DNA of 64,000 nt from Dryocola sp032051265 (lineage in GTDB: Bacteria > Pseudomonadota > Gammaproteobacteria > Enterobacterales > Enterobacteriaceae): NCBI GenBank assembly GCA_032051265.1, contig DAMBYU010000004.1:248001-312000 (forward strand). The letters are read 5' to 3'. The stretch's first letter is position 1. Each line of letters starts with the position of its first letter. The notes beneath the pieces were generated by a model. It was given only the letters and a program-made list of their open reading frames with translations, was not told the DNA's origin and made no database searches. Below, piece by piece: positions 35,004-42,754 of this stretch. Made by a program: the position numbers and the translations under genes.

Positions 35004-35778
35004 GCAGCTCTCAAGCTTTGGACTGGATATGTCCATTCATCACTCGCCGATGGGATTCAGCTATGGTGAGGAAGTGATCGGGCCGCTGCCGGAGATCCGC
35101 AAGCTCGATCAGATCCGCGCTTCGCTGCGCGATCCCGCCTGCGCAGGGCCAGAAGATGTCTATGCCATTGCCATGGATGTTGCGCGTCTGTCCGATCGCG
35201 AAGAGCTTAAAAAACGCATGCTGCTGTTTGGCGTGGTGACGTACGCAAGCGGGCAGCTGGGCGAGGAGCCAGTTCGTAGCCAGGGCCATGTTCACCGTAT
35301 CAGCGAGCACAGCGGCTGGTCGCCGCCGGAGCTGTACGAAATCTGGCAGGGTAAGGCGATCATCTATATGCAGGAGCATATTGCCGACGATCCTGGCCGC
35401 TGCTTCGCCGTTTGTGCCGGGGCAGGCGAAAAGGTGCTGGTGCCGCCGGGCTGGGCGCATGCCACCATCTCCGCCTCGCCGGATGAACCGCTGACGTTTG
35501 GCGCCTGGTGTGACCGTGAATATGGATTTGAATACGCTGCGGTGCGGGCATACAAAGGGCTGGCCTGGTATCCGCTCCTGCAGGATAAACACATTGCCTG
35601 GCAGCATAACCGGCATTATATGCCGGGGCGATTACAGGTGGTTTCACCGCGTAGCTATTCTGAGTTTGGTATAACCGGGGAGCCGCTGTATCAGCAGTTT
35701 ATTGCGGACCCGGCACGCTTCCAGTTTATTTCGAAGCCGGGCATCGCCGCGCAGAAATGGGTGAATTTTCATCCTTAA
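34996..35778 (+). CDS. Cupin-type glucose-6-phosphate isomerase homologue 2
   Basis: 260-residue paralogue of the preceding gene, with N- and C-terminal extensions. Candidate metal ligands are His98, His100, Glu115 (SQGHVHRISEHSGWSPPELYE) and His155 (PPGWAHAT), so it is probably also catalytic. Since archaeal PGI is a dimer, an eight-base overlap between paralogues suggests a hetero-oligomer; this is inference. It converges on the PTS operon across a shared terminator at 35784-35808. Confidence 0.8.
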   Translation: MAEQLSSFGLDMSIHHSPMGFSYGEEVIGPLPEIRKLDQIRASLRDPACAGPEDVYAIAMDVARLSDREELKKRMLLFGVVTYASGQLGEEPVRSQGHVHRISEHSGWSPPELYEIWQGKAIIYMQEHIADDPGRCFAVCAGAGEKVLVPPGWAHATISASPDEPLTFGAWCDREYGFEYAAVRAYKGLAWYPLLQDKHIAWQHNRHYMPGRLQVVSPRSYSEFGITGEPLYQQFIADPARFQFISKPGIAAQKWVNFHP

Positions 35779-35783
35779 CAATG

Positions 35784-35808
35784 AATGGGTGGCGCGGAGC
35801 CACCCATT
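35784..35808. terminator. Bidirectional terminator between isomerase pair and PTS operon
   Basis: Stem AATGGGTGGC/GCCACCCATT with loop GCGGA in the 37-bp gap between convergent genes. T-tracts are short, so strength is uncertain. Confidence 0.7.
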
Positions 35809-35815
35809 AAATGCA

Positions 35816-36631
35816 TTAAGCAAACAGCCCAATCGCCACGCCTGCCGCCGCCAGCACCAGCAACAGCAGCATCGCTTTTACCGGGGAAACGCCACGTTTC
35901 GCCATCAGATACCAGGTGCCAATCACCACGAGAAGCGGCAGAAGCTGCGGGAATATTCCATCCAGCATCTGTTGCAGATGGATATTCACGCCGTCTTTAG
36001 TGACGAACTCCAGCCCGGTGCCAAGCTTCACGTAGCTTGCCGCCACGCCGCCCATCACGAACACGCCAAGCAGCGATAGCGCTTCACGCAGGCGTGTTGA
36101 TTTGCTGCTGACCAGCATCTCAACGGAGGTCGACCCCATGCGGTAACCCTTCAAAAACAGGAACCACGAACCGGGGATGATAATCGCAAGCCAGGCAACG
36201 CAATAAAAGAGCGGCCCGAGAATATTGCCGCCCGCCGCCAGCGCCATACCGATGCTCAGCAAAATAGGGATCAGCATGCCGGGGATCATGGAATCACCGA
36301 TGCCGGCAACCGGGCCCATCAGGCCCACTTTCAGGGTGTTGATGGTTTCGCCGTCTATCGGTTCACCGTTCGCACGCTTCTCTTCCAGCCCCAGCACCAT
36401 GCCATTCACAATCGCGCCCAGCTGCGGCTCGGTATTGTAGAAGGAGGCGTGGCGCTTGAGCATATCTTTGCGCTCCCGATCGTCGGGATAGAGCTTTTTC
36501 GCCACCGGCAGCATACTCAGGCAAAAGCCAAAGGATTCAAGGCGCTCAAAGCTCATGGACGAGAGGTTGTACATCATCCAGCTACGCCAGCAGCGCCTGA
36601 GATCCTGGCGGGTCAGTTTACGTTCTTCCAT
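35816..36631 (-). CDS. PTS mannose/sorbose-family component IID
   Basis: Membrane subunit IID of a mannose-class phosphotransferase permease, 271 residues. The family signature VGLMGPVAGIGDSMIPG lies near residues 102-120; one or more C-terminal membrane segments follow (GVSPVKAMLLLLVLAAAGV). With IIC it forms the translocation channel. Its start overlaps the IIC stop by one base. Last gene of the five-gene minus-strand operon. The sugar cannot be deduced from IID. Confidence 0.92.
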   Translation of the reverse strand: MEERKLTRQDLRRCWRSWMMYNLSSMSFERLESFGFCLSMLPVAKKLYPDDRERKDMLKRHASFYNTEPQLGAIVNGMVLGLEEKRANGEPIDGETINTLKVGLMGPVAGIGDSMIPGMLIPILLSIGMALAAGGNILGPLFYCVAWLAIIIPGSWFLFLKGYRMGSTSVEMLVSSKSTRLREALSLLGVFVMGGVAASYVKLGTGLEFVTKDGVNIHLQQMLDGIFPQLLPLLVVIGTWYLMAKRGVSPVKAMLLLLVLAAAGVAIGLFA

Positions 36632-37425
36632 CAGAATTCATCCTCGTCGTCAGCCGGTTTGACCGCGCCTGCCGCCTGCGGTTCTGGCTTGTAGTTGTAA
36701 TGGATAAGCGCCAGCAGCGCCCCGACAATCACCAGCGCCACCATATTGAGCTTCAGGAAGACGATGCAGATGAAGCCCACCAGGAAATAGATCAGCATGC
36801 TGTAGTTTTTGATGATTTGCTTAAGCAGGATAGCGATACCGACCGCCGGTAAAATGCCGCCAAGCACGTTCATCGTCGACAGCACGATATGCGGCAGGCT
36901 ATCCATAAAGGCATTGATGTACTGCGCGCCGAAATAGACGGCGATAAACGTCGGGATAAAGCGCATCAGGAAGTTGGTGACCTGCGGCCAGATAGCGCTG
37001 TTGAGATAAACCCCGCGCTCGTCACCTTTCTCCAGCGCGATGTCTGCCTTGTGGTTCCACCACGAGTTGAGCACCAGCATAGCGTTGAACAACACGGTGC
37101 CCGCAATGCCGATGGTTGCCGCCAGGGCGACGGCAACTTCCGGCCCTTTGTCAGACAAAATGCCCAGCGCGATTGCCGGAAAAGCGACAAAGTTAAGATC
37201 GGCGGGCATAGAGCCTCCGGGGGTTACCATCGCGATATAGACCGCCTGCACGGCCACGCCGATGATAATCCCGGTTTGCACATCGCCGAGAATAAACCCA
37301 ACTAACATTCCTGAAACCAGCGGGCGGGTAATTAAATACCAGCCTCCGGTAAGCCCCAGCAGCCATGGGCTGCTCAGCGCGCCGAGGTAACAAAGAATGC
37401 CGATTAATGCAGCTTCAAAAGCCAT
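36631..37425 (-). CDS. PTS mannose/sorbose-family component IIC
   Basis: Sugar-translocating membrane subunit, 264 residues, with multiple hydrophobic segments (for example LIGILCYLGALSSPWLL; MVALVIVGALLALIHYNY) and an acidic C-terminal tail (DDEDEF). Family features include TGIIIGVAVQAVYIA and the loop TPGGSMPADLNF. It is followed directly by IID and preceded after 11 bases by IIB. The substrate is probably a hexose or amino sugar of the mannose/fructose/sorbose class. Confidence 0.92.
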   Translation of the reverse strand: MAFEAALIGILCYLGALSSPWLLGLTGGWYLITRPLVSGMLVGFILGDVQTGIIIGVAVQAVYIAMVTPGGSMPADLNFVAFPAIALGILSDKGPEVAVALAATIGIAGTVLFNAMLVLNSWWNHKADIALEKGDERGVYLNSAIWPQVTNFLMRFIPTFIAVYFGAQYINAFMDSLPHIVLSTMNVLGGILPAVGIAILLKQIIKNYSMLIYFLVGFICIVFLKLNMVALVIVGALLALIHYNYKPEPQAAGAVKPADDEDEF

Positions 37426-37436
37426 AATGCATTCCT

Positions 37437-37931
37437 CTATTTAATTTTAAGCCGCGCGTCCTGCCAGCTATAGCTGCTGGCGTCCGGCACCAGACGAAAC
37501 TCAATCTGGTGACCGTGCTGCGACAGAAAATCAAACGCTGCCGCTTCTTCCGGGCTTACTGACTGATTAGGCCCGATGGTGGTAGTGCCGGCGCGGGCGC
37601 TCATCGGCCCGACGTTAATTTTGCGATTGGCGTTTTGCAGACTCACGCCCGCCTCTTCGATGCGTTTGAGCGTGACGGGCGATTTGCCTATCACGAAATA
37701 ACGCTTTTCGCTGGCAATGATTTTCGGCAGCTTTTCGATCGCCGTGGCGGTATCAAACAGCCAGACTTTGATGTCCTGCACCGCGCCCTTCATTACCGAG
37801 GAGAGCAGCGGGTCGGCGGCAACCGCGTCATCAATGGCAACGATGCCGTCGCACGGTAACTCTTTCGCCCAGCGGGTGACGAGCTGGCCGTGGATCACCC
37901 GGTCGTCAATGCGTACAAAGGAAATGCTCAT
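37437..37931 (-). CDS. PTS mannose/sorbose-family component IIB
   Basis: Cytosolic phosphocarrier of 164 residues that passes phosphate from IIA to the incoming sugar. The phosphorylated histidine is His14, in FVRIDDRVIHGQL, typical of the sorbose IIB subfamily. It is a separate polypeptide, unlike the fused IIAB of E. coli ManX. Ribosome site GGAGCAA precedes the ATG. Located between IIA and IIC in the operon. Confidence 0.93.
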   Translation of the reverse strand: MSISFVRIDDRVIHGQLVTRWAKELPCDGIVAIDDAVAADPLLSSVMKGAVQDIKVWLFDTATAIEKLPKIIASEKRYFVIGKSPVTLKRIEEAGVSLQNANRKINVGPMSARAGTTTIGPNQSVSPEEAAAFDFLSQHGHQIEFRLVPDASSYSWQDARLKIK

Positions 37932-37940
37932 CGTTGCTCC

Positions 37941-38369
37941 TTAAAAATCATCGGATTGTGTTGTTTCAACCAGACGGGCCTGCACCACTGCTTCTTTAGC
38001 CTGTTCGAGTAGTTCTGCCGCGGCTTGCCTGACGTCCGGAAGCGCTTTTATATCGTCGCTTAACAGCAACATGGGGAAATTAACACCGCCAAGCACCGCC
38101 ATTGGCGGCGTGGTAGCTGGATTGAAGGCGTGGTGGCAGGCTACGTTCCACGGCGTACCGCTTTGCAGATCGCACAGCACCAGCACGCCATCGGCCTTTT
38201 TGCTGGCCTGATGTAGTACCGCGGCGAACTCATCGCGGAAGCTGTTGATCCCTTTTGTTTCGCTTAGCATGACCGGAAAGACGTGCGGCAGTTCGCCATA
38301 CACCATACGGGCGCTGGCGAGCATGCCTTCCGCCAGCGGGCCGTGCGTAGCAAGAATTACATTGATCAT
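37941..38369 (-). CDS. PTS mannose-family component IIA
   Basis: Cytosolic phosphocarrier of 142 residues that receives phosphate from HPr. The active histidine is His9 (MINVILATHGPLAEGM). The later motif VLCDLQSGTPWN also belongs to EIIA-Man. It begins three bases after the stop of the PMI-like gene, so expression is tightly linked. Confidence 0.92.
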   Translation of the reverse strand: MINVILATHGPLAEGMLASARMVYGELPHVFPVMLSETKGINSFRDEFAAVLHQASKKADGVLVLCDLQSGTPWNVACHHAFNPATTPPMAVLGGVNFPMLLLSDDIKALPDVRQAAAELLEQAKEAVVQARLVETTQSDDF

Positions 38370-38372
38370 GAT

Positions 38373-40118
38373 TTATCCTCTTACCCAGGCTTTCATAGTG
38401 GCGAGCTGCTGTCCGACGCTTGCGCCATGAGGTGATATACGGTATTCGCCTACCGCCGCCGGAACGATAAAGGTTTCGGCGTAGTGCACGACAAAAGGCT
38501 CGAAGGCGTTATCCGGGCTTTCCACCAGCGCTTCGCTGCCTTCCACGAGGTTAAGCACGTTTACACCGCCTTGCGTGTGGTGAAGGACAGGTTTGCTGAA
38601 CCAGTGGCGGCGGGTTTCAATAAATTCGCGCTCGTGCAGTCCGGTGCGTTCTTCACGCCAGCCGTCCCCTTCGGCGATCGGCCTAAAATGGTTGACCAGA
38701 TGCTCCGTTACCCATTGGGTATCACGCTGCCAGTCGATAACTTGCGCACCGTGTTCCAGATGCACCGGACGCGGCAGACCATCCAGACCCAGGCGTCCCC
38801 AGTCCCACAGTTTGAAGGTGAAAATGTATGGCGTGGCGCTGATTTCCAGCACCATCGCGCCAGCACCGGAACAGTGCACCGTGCCTGCCGGGATCAGGAA
38901 GTGATCGTGCTTGCGTGCCGGAAAACGGTTAACGAATTTTTCATCATCAAACGCTTTTTCTCCGCGCTGGGCGCTCGCCAGATCGTCGAGCATTTCCTGC
39001 GGATTGATCCCCGTTTTGGTTCCCAGATAGACTTCCGCACCGGGCTCGGCTTCCAGCAGGTAATAGCTTTCGTCCTGGGTGTAATGCATGCCAAAGTGCT
39101 GCTGAATATATTCGGTAAGAGGATGAACCTGGAAGCTAAGATTCTGTCCGCCGATGGTGTCGAGAAAATCAAAACGGATCGGGAATTCTGCGCCAAAGCG
39201 CGCATGGACTTTTTCGCCCAGCAGCGGGCGAGGGTAGAGCAATACCAGATCCTGAGAGGGGATCTCGATCCGCACATCACCAAAACGCAGTAACAGGCTG
39301 TTCTCCTCGGGCACACAGTCAAAACACCATGCGTAGTTTGGCTTTGAGGGATCGAGATCAAACTTGTCTTTCATCCATTGTCCGCCCCAGATGCCCGGGT
39401 CGAAGAACGGCACCACGCGGAACGGCTGCTGCGTAGTTTTTTGCAGGGCGTGAAGCAACGCTTCCCCGCTGACCATTGCCGGGGCGTCCGCCTTATTGGT
39501 ATCAAGCAGGAAATCGGCACGTTTAAGCAGCGGCGTTTTATGGCGGTCAAACACGCGCCACTCAATGAAAAAGGCGCGCTTGTAGCGACGCAGGATATCT
39601 TCGCTCTCGTTGTTTGCTCCCCAGTTACCCAACTCACCGGTGCGAAAGCGCTGTTGAATCTCCCAGCGCGCTAAGTCGGCATAAATGAGAATATCGCCCT
39701 GATGAATAAGCGATGCGCCGGGGCCGTAAATCACCACAAGTCCGCTGGCTGCGTTGACTTCATGCTGCGCCCGAGCAAGCCTGTCGGGACAGAAAAACTC
39801 GCTGAGCTGGTGGCAGGAAAGGACGCCAAACACACGATCGTCTGTGAGATTCTGCGCCAGTAAATCATGCAGATGCTGTTCGCTTAGACGAGCGTTTTCG
39901 GCGTTAATAAGAAGCGCAGGGCTGAGATGGGTTATCAGGTTTTCGTGCAACTCTTCATGGCGCACGCCGGGATAGCAATCTATCACCAGCACGGTTTTAC
40001 CCTGGCGGGGAAGACGTCGCTGCACGGCCTGCACTATCGCTTTCCAGCCTTGCCAGGCCTGGTTCTGGAATCCCGCTATGCGTACTTCGGGATATTTATC
40101 ATATGACGCATGTTTCAT
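38373..40118 (-). CDS. Phosphomannose-isomerase-like protein with extra N-terminal domain
   Basis: 581 residues. The C-terminal part (about 232-581) is a class I mannose-6-phosphate isomerase: PFFDPGIWGGQW entry, and probable zinc ligands Gln330 and His332 (SFQVHP), Glu350, and His415 (IPAGTVHCSG). The N-terminal 230 residues are not in ordinary ManA; I do not recognise them. They show Rossmann-like strands (KTVLVIDCYPGV; ASGLVVIYGPGASLI) but no Walker A loop. ATG 40118 follows GGGAG. First gene of the PTS operon and under two operator-like sequences. It probably isomerises the imported hexose 6-phosphate; the N-terminal domain may be a degenerate nucleotide- or sugar-binding fold. Confidence 0.75.
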   Translation of the reverse strand: MKHASYDKYPEVRIAGFQNQAWQGWKAIVQAVQRRLPRQGKTVLVIDCYPGVRHEELHENLITHLSPALLINAENARLSEQHLHDLLAQNLTDDRVFGVLSCHQLSEFFCPDRLARAQHEVNAASGLVVIYGPGASLIHQGDILIYADLARWEIQQRFRTGELGNWGANNESEDILRRYKRAFFIEWRVFDRHKTPLLKRADFLLDTNKADAPAMVSGEALLHALQKTTQQPFRVVPFFDPGIWGGQWMKDKFDLDPSKPNYAWCFDCVPEENSLLLRFGDVRIEIPSQDLVLLYPRPLLGEKVHARFGAEFPIRFDFLDTIGGQNLSFQVHPLTEYIQQHFGMHYTQDESYYLLEAEPGAEVYLGTKTGINPQEMLDDLASAQRGEKAFDDEKFVNRFPARKHDHFLIPAGTVHCSGAGAMVLEISATPYIFTFKLWDWGRLGLDGLPRPVHLEHGAQVIDWQRDTQWVTEHLVNHFRPIAEGDGWREERTGLHEREFIETRRHWFSKPVLHHTQGGVNVLNLVEGSEALVESPDNAFEPFVVHYAETFIVPAAVGEYRISPHGASVGQQLATMKAWVRG

Positions 40119-40146
40119 ACATTGCTCCCTGGTGTCGATAACCAAA

Positions 40147-40162
40147 GATTAATCGATTAACC
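40147..40162 (-). promoter_or_regulatory. LacI-type operator of the PMI-PTS operon
   Basis: GGTTAATCGATTAATC on the minus strand, a palindrome matching the other two cluster operators. A half site (GGTTAATCG) lies upstream at about 40186-40194, where its TTAATC can act as a poor -35 for CATAAT, 17 bases away. The full operator is just downstream of that -10. Confidence 0.7.
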
Positions 40163-40233
40163 CATTATGAACACTGTGGTAAATGCGATTAACCCGCCAT
40201 TTTTAGTAACCAATAGGCAAAGAAGCCGTTATC

Positions 40234-40249
40234 TGTGATGGCTTTCACA
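40234..40249. promoter_or_regulatory. CRP-binding site in the divergent regulator/PTS gap
   Basis: TGTGATGGCTTTCACA contains both CRP half sites (TGTGA-N6-TCACA) without mismatch. It lies between the PMI-PTS operon and the LacI-type gene, so cyclic AMP-CRP may activate one or both. Confidence 0.78.
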
Positions 40250-40268
40250 GGTGAAAATGCAATTTTTT

Positions 40269-40284
40269 GGTTATTCGATTAATC
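40269..40284 (+). promoter_or_regulatory. LacI-type operator upstream of the regulator gene
   Basis: GGTTATTCGATTAATC, a one-base variant of the cluster operator palindrome, about 30 bp before the LacI-type start. It suggests autoregulation. Confidence 0.65.
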
Positions 40285-40315
40285 TGTTTGCACAGGCTTC
40301 GTTCGAGGAAAGAAA

Positions 40316-41323
40316 ATGAGCACCGTTACTCTCGCCCAGGTTGCAAAACGCGCCTCCGTCTCAACGGCTACTGTCTCGATGGTGCTGCGCAATCGTGGCC
40401 GTATTTCCGACGCCACGCGAAACCGCGTGATGCAGGCACTTGATGAGCTGGGATATGTCTATAACCAGACCGCGGCCAATCTCCGCAACCGCACCAGCAA
40501 TCAGGTTGGGCTGCTGCTACATGATATTACCAACCCGTTTTATGGTGAAATGACGGCGGGGCTAAGCCAGGAGATGGAGCGTCACGATCTGCTGTTGTTT
40601 CTGGCAAACAGTGAAGAGTCAGGAGAGCGGCAACAGAAGTTTGTTGACTCCCTGATGCGCAATAATGCCTGCGGTATGGTGCTGTGCGCCGCCCGCGAAA
40701 CGCCACCGCTGTTTTTTGAAACGCTCAAACGACGCAATATTCCGGCGATAATGGTGGTACGTCCGCTGGATGACGTAGATTTTGATTTTGTGGGTACGGA
40801 TAATTTTCTCGGTACGCAACTGGCGACCCAGCACCTGCTGCGTCTGGGCCACCGTCATATCGCTTTTATCGGCGGCAGTGAAAACTCCACTACCCGGGCA
40901 CAACGCATCGGTGGCTACAGCAGCAAGTTACTGGAACATCGCATTCAGCCAAATAGCGAGTGGGTTGTCTCCTCGGCAGCCAGCCAGAGCGACGGTGCCA
41001 GGGTGGCTGAGGCGCTGCTCCATCGCTATCCAGAAATTACCGCCGCGGTTTGTTATCAGGATATTGTGGCGCTTGGCGTTATGCAGACCTTACGCAAAAT
41101 GGGCCGCGCGCCGGGTAAGGATTTTGCGCTGGTAGGCTTTGATGATGTCACTGAGGCTGCGCTGGTACAGCCCGCGCTGACCACGGTTTCGGTCGCGGCC
41201 AAAGAGATTGGCCGCAAGGCGGGAGAGCTATTATTCAGTCGTATTCAGGGCAATGATGAGCCACCTAAGCGCATTATTCTGCCGCCGACGCTGATAGTAC
41301 GCGAATCCTGCGGTTTTAATTAG
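40316..41323 (+). CDS. LacI-family transcriptional regulator (MalI-like)
   Basis: 335 residues. N-terminal helix-turn-helix and hinge (TLAQVAKRASVSTATVSMVL, then NQTAANLRNRTSN) followed by a periplasmic-binding-protein-like effector domain (VGLLLHDITNPFYGEMTAG; AVCYQDIVALGVM). From memory it most resembles the MalI branch. AGGAAAG precedes the ATG. It is divergent from the PMI-PTS operon and adjacent to a CRP site. Three near-identical palindromes in the cluster make it the likely local repressor; the inducer is presumably the sugar or its phosphate. Confidence 0.88.
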   Translation: MSTVTLAQVAKRASVSTATVSMVLRNRGRISDATRNRVMQALDELGYVYNQTAANLRNRTSNQVGLLLHDITNPFYGEMTAGLSQEMERHDLLLFLANSEESGERQQKFVDSLMRNNACGMVLCAARETPPLFFETLKRRNIPAIMVVRPLDDVDFDFVGTDNFLGTQLATQHLLRLGHRHIAFIGGSENSTTRAQRIGGYSSKLLEHRIQPNSEWVVSSAASQSDGARVAEALLHRYPEITAAVCYQDIVALGVMQTLRKMGRAPGKDFALVGFDDVTEAALVQPALTTVSVAAKEIGRKAGELLFSRIQGNDEPPKRIILPPTLIVRESCGFN

Positions 41324-41474
41324 ACCCTGTTTTTATAAGGGAAATAATGGCTTTTACTGATAACAGCGGCCTTTTGACATAAATTTCTAATTATTGGTGT
41401 TTTCGGCTGGCGGCCTTTCACGGGGCTGGTTAACCTGAGAATGTTTTGTAAGCAAATTAATAAAGAGAGTGAAT

Positions 41475-42296
41475 ATGGACGAAGCACAGATCCGCGTCGC
41501 AATTGCGGGCGCGGGCGGTCGTATGGGACGACAACTTATTCAGGCAGCCTTACAGCTGGACGGGGTGCAGCTTGGTGCGGCGCTTGAGCGCTCCGGCTCA
41601 TCTTTAGTCGGCAGCGATGCGGGTGAGCTGGCGGGCGTTGCGAAAACGGGCGTAACCGTCAGCGACAGCCTGGATAAAGTGGTTAACGATTTTGACGTGT
41701 TTATCGATTTCACTCGTCCGGAAGGCACGCTGAACCATCTCGCATTCTGTCAGCAGCACGGCAAAGGTATGGTCATTGGCACCACCGGCTTTGACGATGC
41801 AGGCAAGCAGGCGATCGTTGAGGCGTCGGCGGCGATCCCGATTGTCTTTGCAGCGAACTTTAGCGTAGGCGTTAACGTCATGCTTAAGCTGCTGGAAAAA
41901 GCGGCCAAAGTAATGGGCGACTATACCGATATCGAAATTATCGAAGCTCACCACCGCCACAAAGTGGATGCGCCTTCAGGCACCGCTCTGGCGATGGGAG
42001 AAGCCATTGCTCACGCAATGGACAAAGATTTAAAAGCATGCGCCGTCTATTCCCGCGAAGGCTATACCGGCGAGCGGGTGCCTGGAACCATTGGTTTTGC
42101 CACCGTGCGCGCCGGGGACATTGTAGGTGAGCATACCGCGATTTTTGCAGACATTGGCGAACGCATTGAGATCGGTCATAAGGCTTCAAGCCGCATGACT
42201 TTCGCAAATGGCGCAGTTCGCTCTGCTTTATGGCTGAGCAGCAGGAAAAACGGTATTTTTGACATGCGGGATGTGCTTGATCTTAATAATTTGTAA
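41475..42296 (+). CDS. dapB: 4-hydroxy-tetrahydrodipicolinate reductase
   Basis: NAD(P)H-dependent enzyme of lysine and diaminopimelate synthesis. ATG 41475 with AAAGAGAG upstream gives 273 residues, the E. coli length; an in-frame GTG lies six bases earlier. The nucleotide-binding motif (VAIAGAGGRMGRQL) is at about residues 7-20, and the catalytic EAHHRHKVDAPSGTA block near 157-171. Together with carAB it resumes E. coli gene order after the sugar block. Confidence 0.98.
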   Translation: MDEAQIRVAIAGAGGRMGRQLIQAALQLDGVQLGAALERSGSSLVGSDAGELAGVAKTGVTVSDSLDKVVNDFDVFIDFTRPEGTLNHLAFCQQHGKGMVIGTTGFDDAGKQAIVEASAAIPIVFAANFSVGVNVMLKLLEKAAKVMGDYTDIEIIEAHHRHKVDAPSGTALAMGEAIAHAMDKDLKACAVYSREGYTGERVPGTIGFATVRAGDIVGEHTAIFADIGERIEIGHKASSRMTFANGAVRSALWLSSRKNGIFDMRDVLDLNNL

Positions 42297-42348
42297 ACGT
42301 TGTTACCCTTCGTGATGTGGTTATTACAATCATAATTGTTTGATTGAC

Positions 42349-42376
42349 AGGGCAATAATTTATTGCCCTTTTTATT
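42349..42376 (+). terminator. dapB terminator
   Basis: Stem AGGGCAAT/ATTGCCCT with a five-base AT loop, followed by TTTTATTTT, about 50 bases after the dapB stop. Confidence 0.82.
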
Positions 42377-42704
42377 TTGAGATTCATTCAAGATTTTTTT
42401 ACCGAAACCCTCATAAATGCTATTAATCCTCTGTTTTTATGCTGGTGTAACGTTAATTTTGACCATTCGGTCCACTTTAGTTGATGCTTACAGATAAATT
42501 TCTATTCTTTCTGCCCCGCAATCGATTATTTGTCTGAGTTAGCTGCCCGTTTTACCTGCCAGTACCGAAAATTTTAACCAGAGCGGCAAAATAACTACAA
42601 AAAGTTCGGGATAAGGTAGACTTTTACTCATCCTGTCCTTAGAATGCCGCCGTTTGTCAAAAATCCAAATGACAGGCTGTTTTGCATTTGATTCAGACGT
42701 GGGT

Positions 42705-42743
42705 TTTGAATTAATATGCGAATAAATTGAATGTTTATTCCCC
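42705..42743 (+). promoter_or_regulatory. carAB downstream promoter region with two ARG boxes
   Basis: Two ArgR-like boxes in tandem: TTTGAATTAATATGCGAA (42705-42722) and ATTGAATGTTTATTCCCC (42726-42743), three bases apart as usual for ArgR hexamer sites. Their place just before carA matches the arginine-repressed promoter of E. coli. The second box keeps both the TGAAT and ATTC arms. Confidence 0.75.
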
Positions 42744-42754
42744 TGGAGGACGTT

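Larger units (their letters stand above)
42297..42754. other. dapB-carA intergenic control region
   Basis: About 458 bp. It starts with the dapB terminator and ends with the ARG boxes and the carA ribosome site. Between (42400-42660) it is AT-rich with short E. coli-like segments; this should hold the pyrimidine-controlled upstream carAB promoter, but I cannot fix its boxes. No gene-like frame is seen. Confidence 0.6.

Noticed and set aside
42400..42660. PurR or pyrimidine-control boxes of carAB promoter 1
   Set aside because: I could not match a convincing box by eye, so only the ARG-box promoter is reported.
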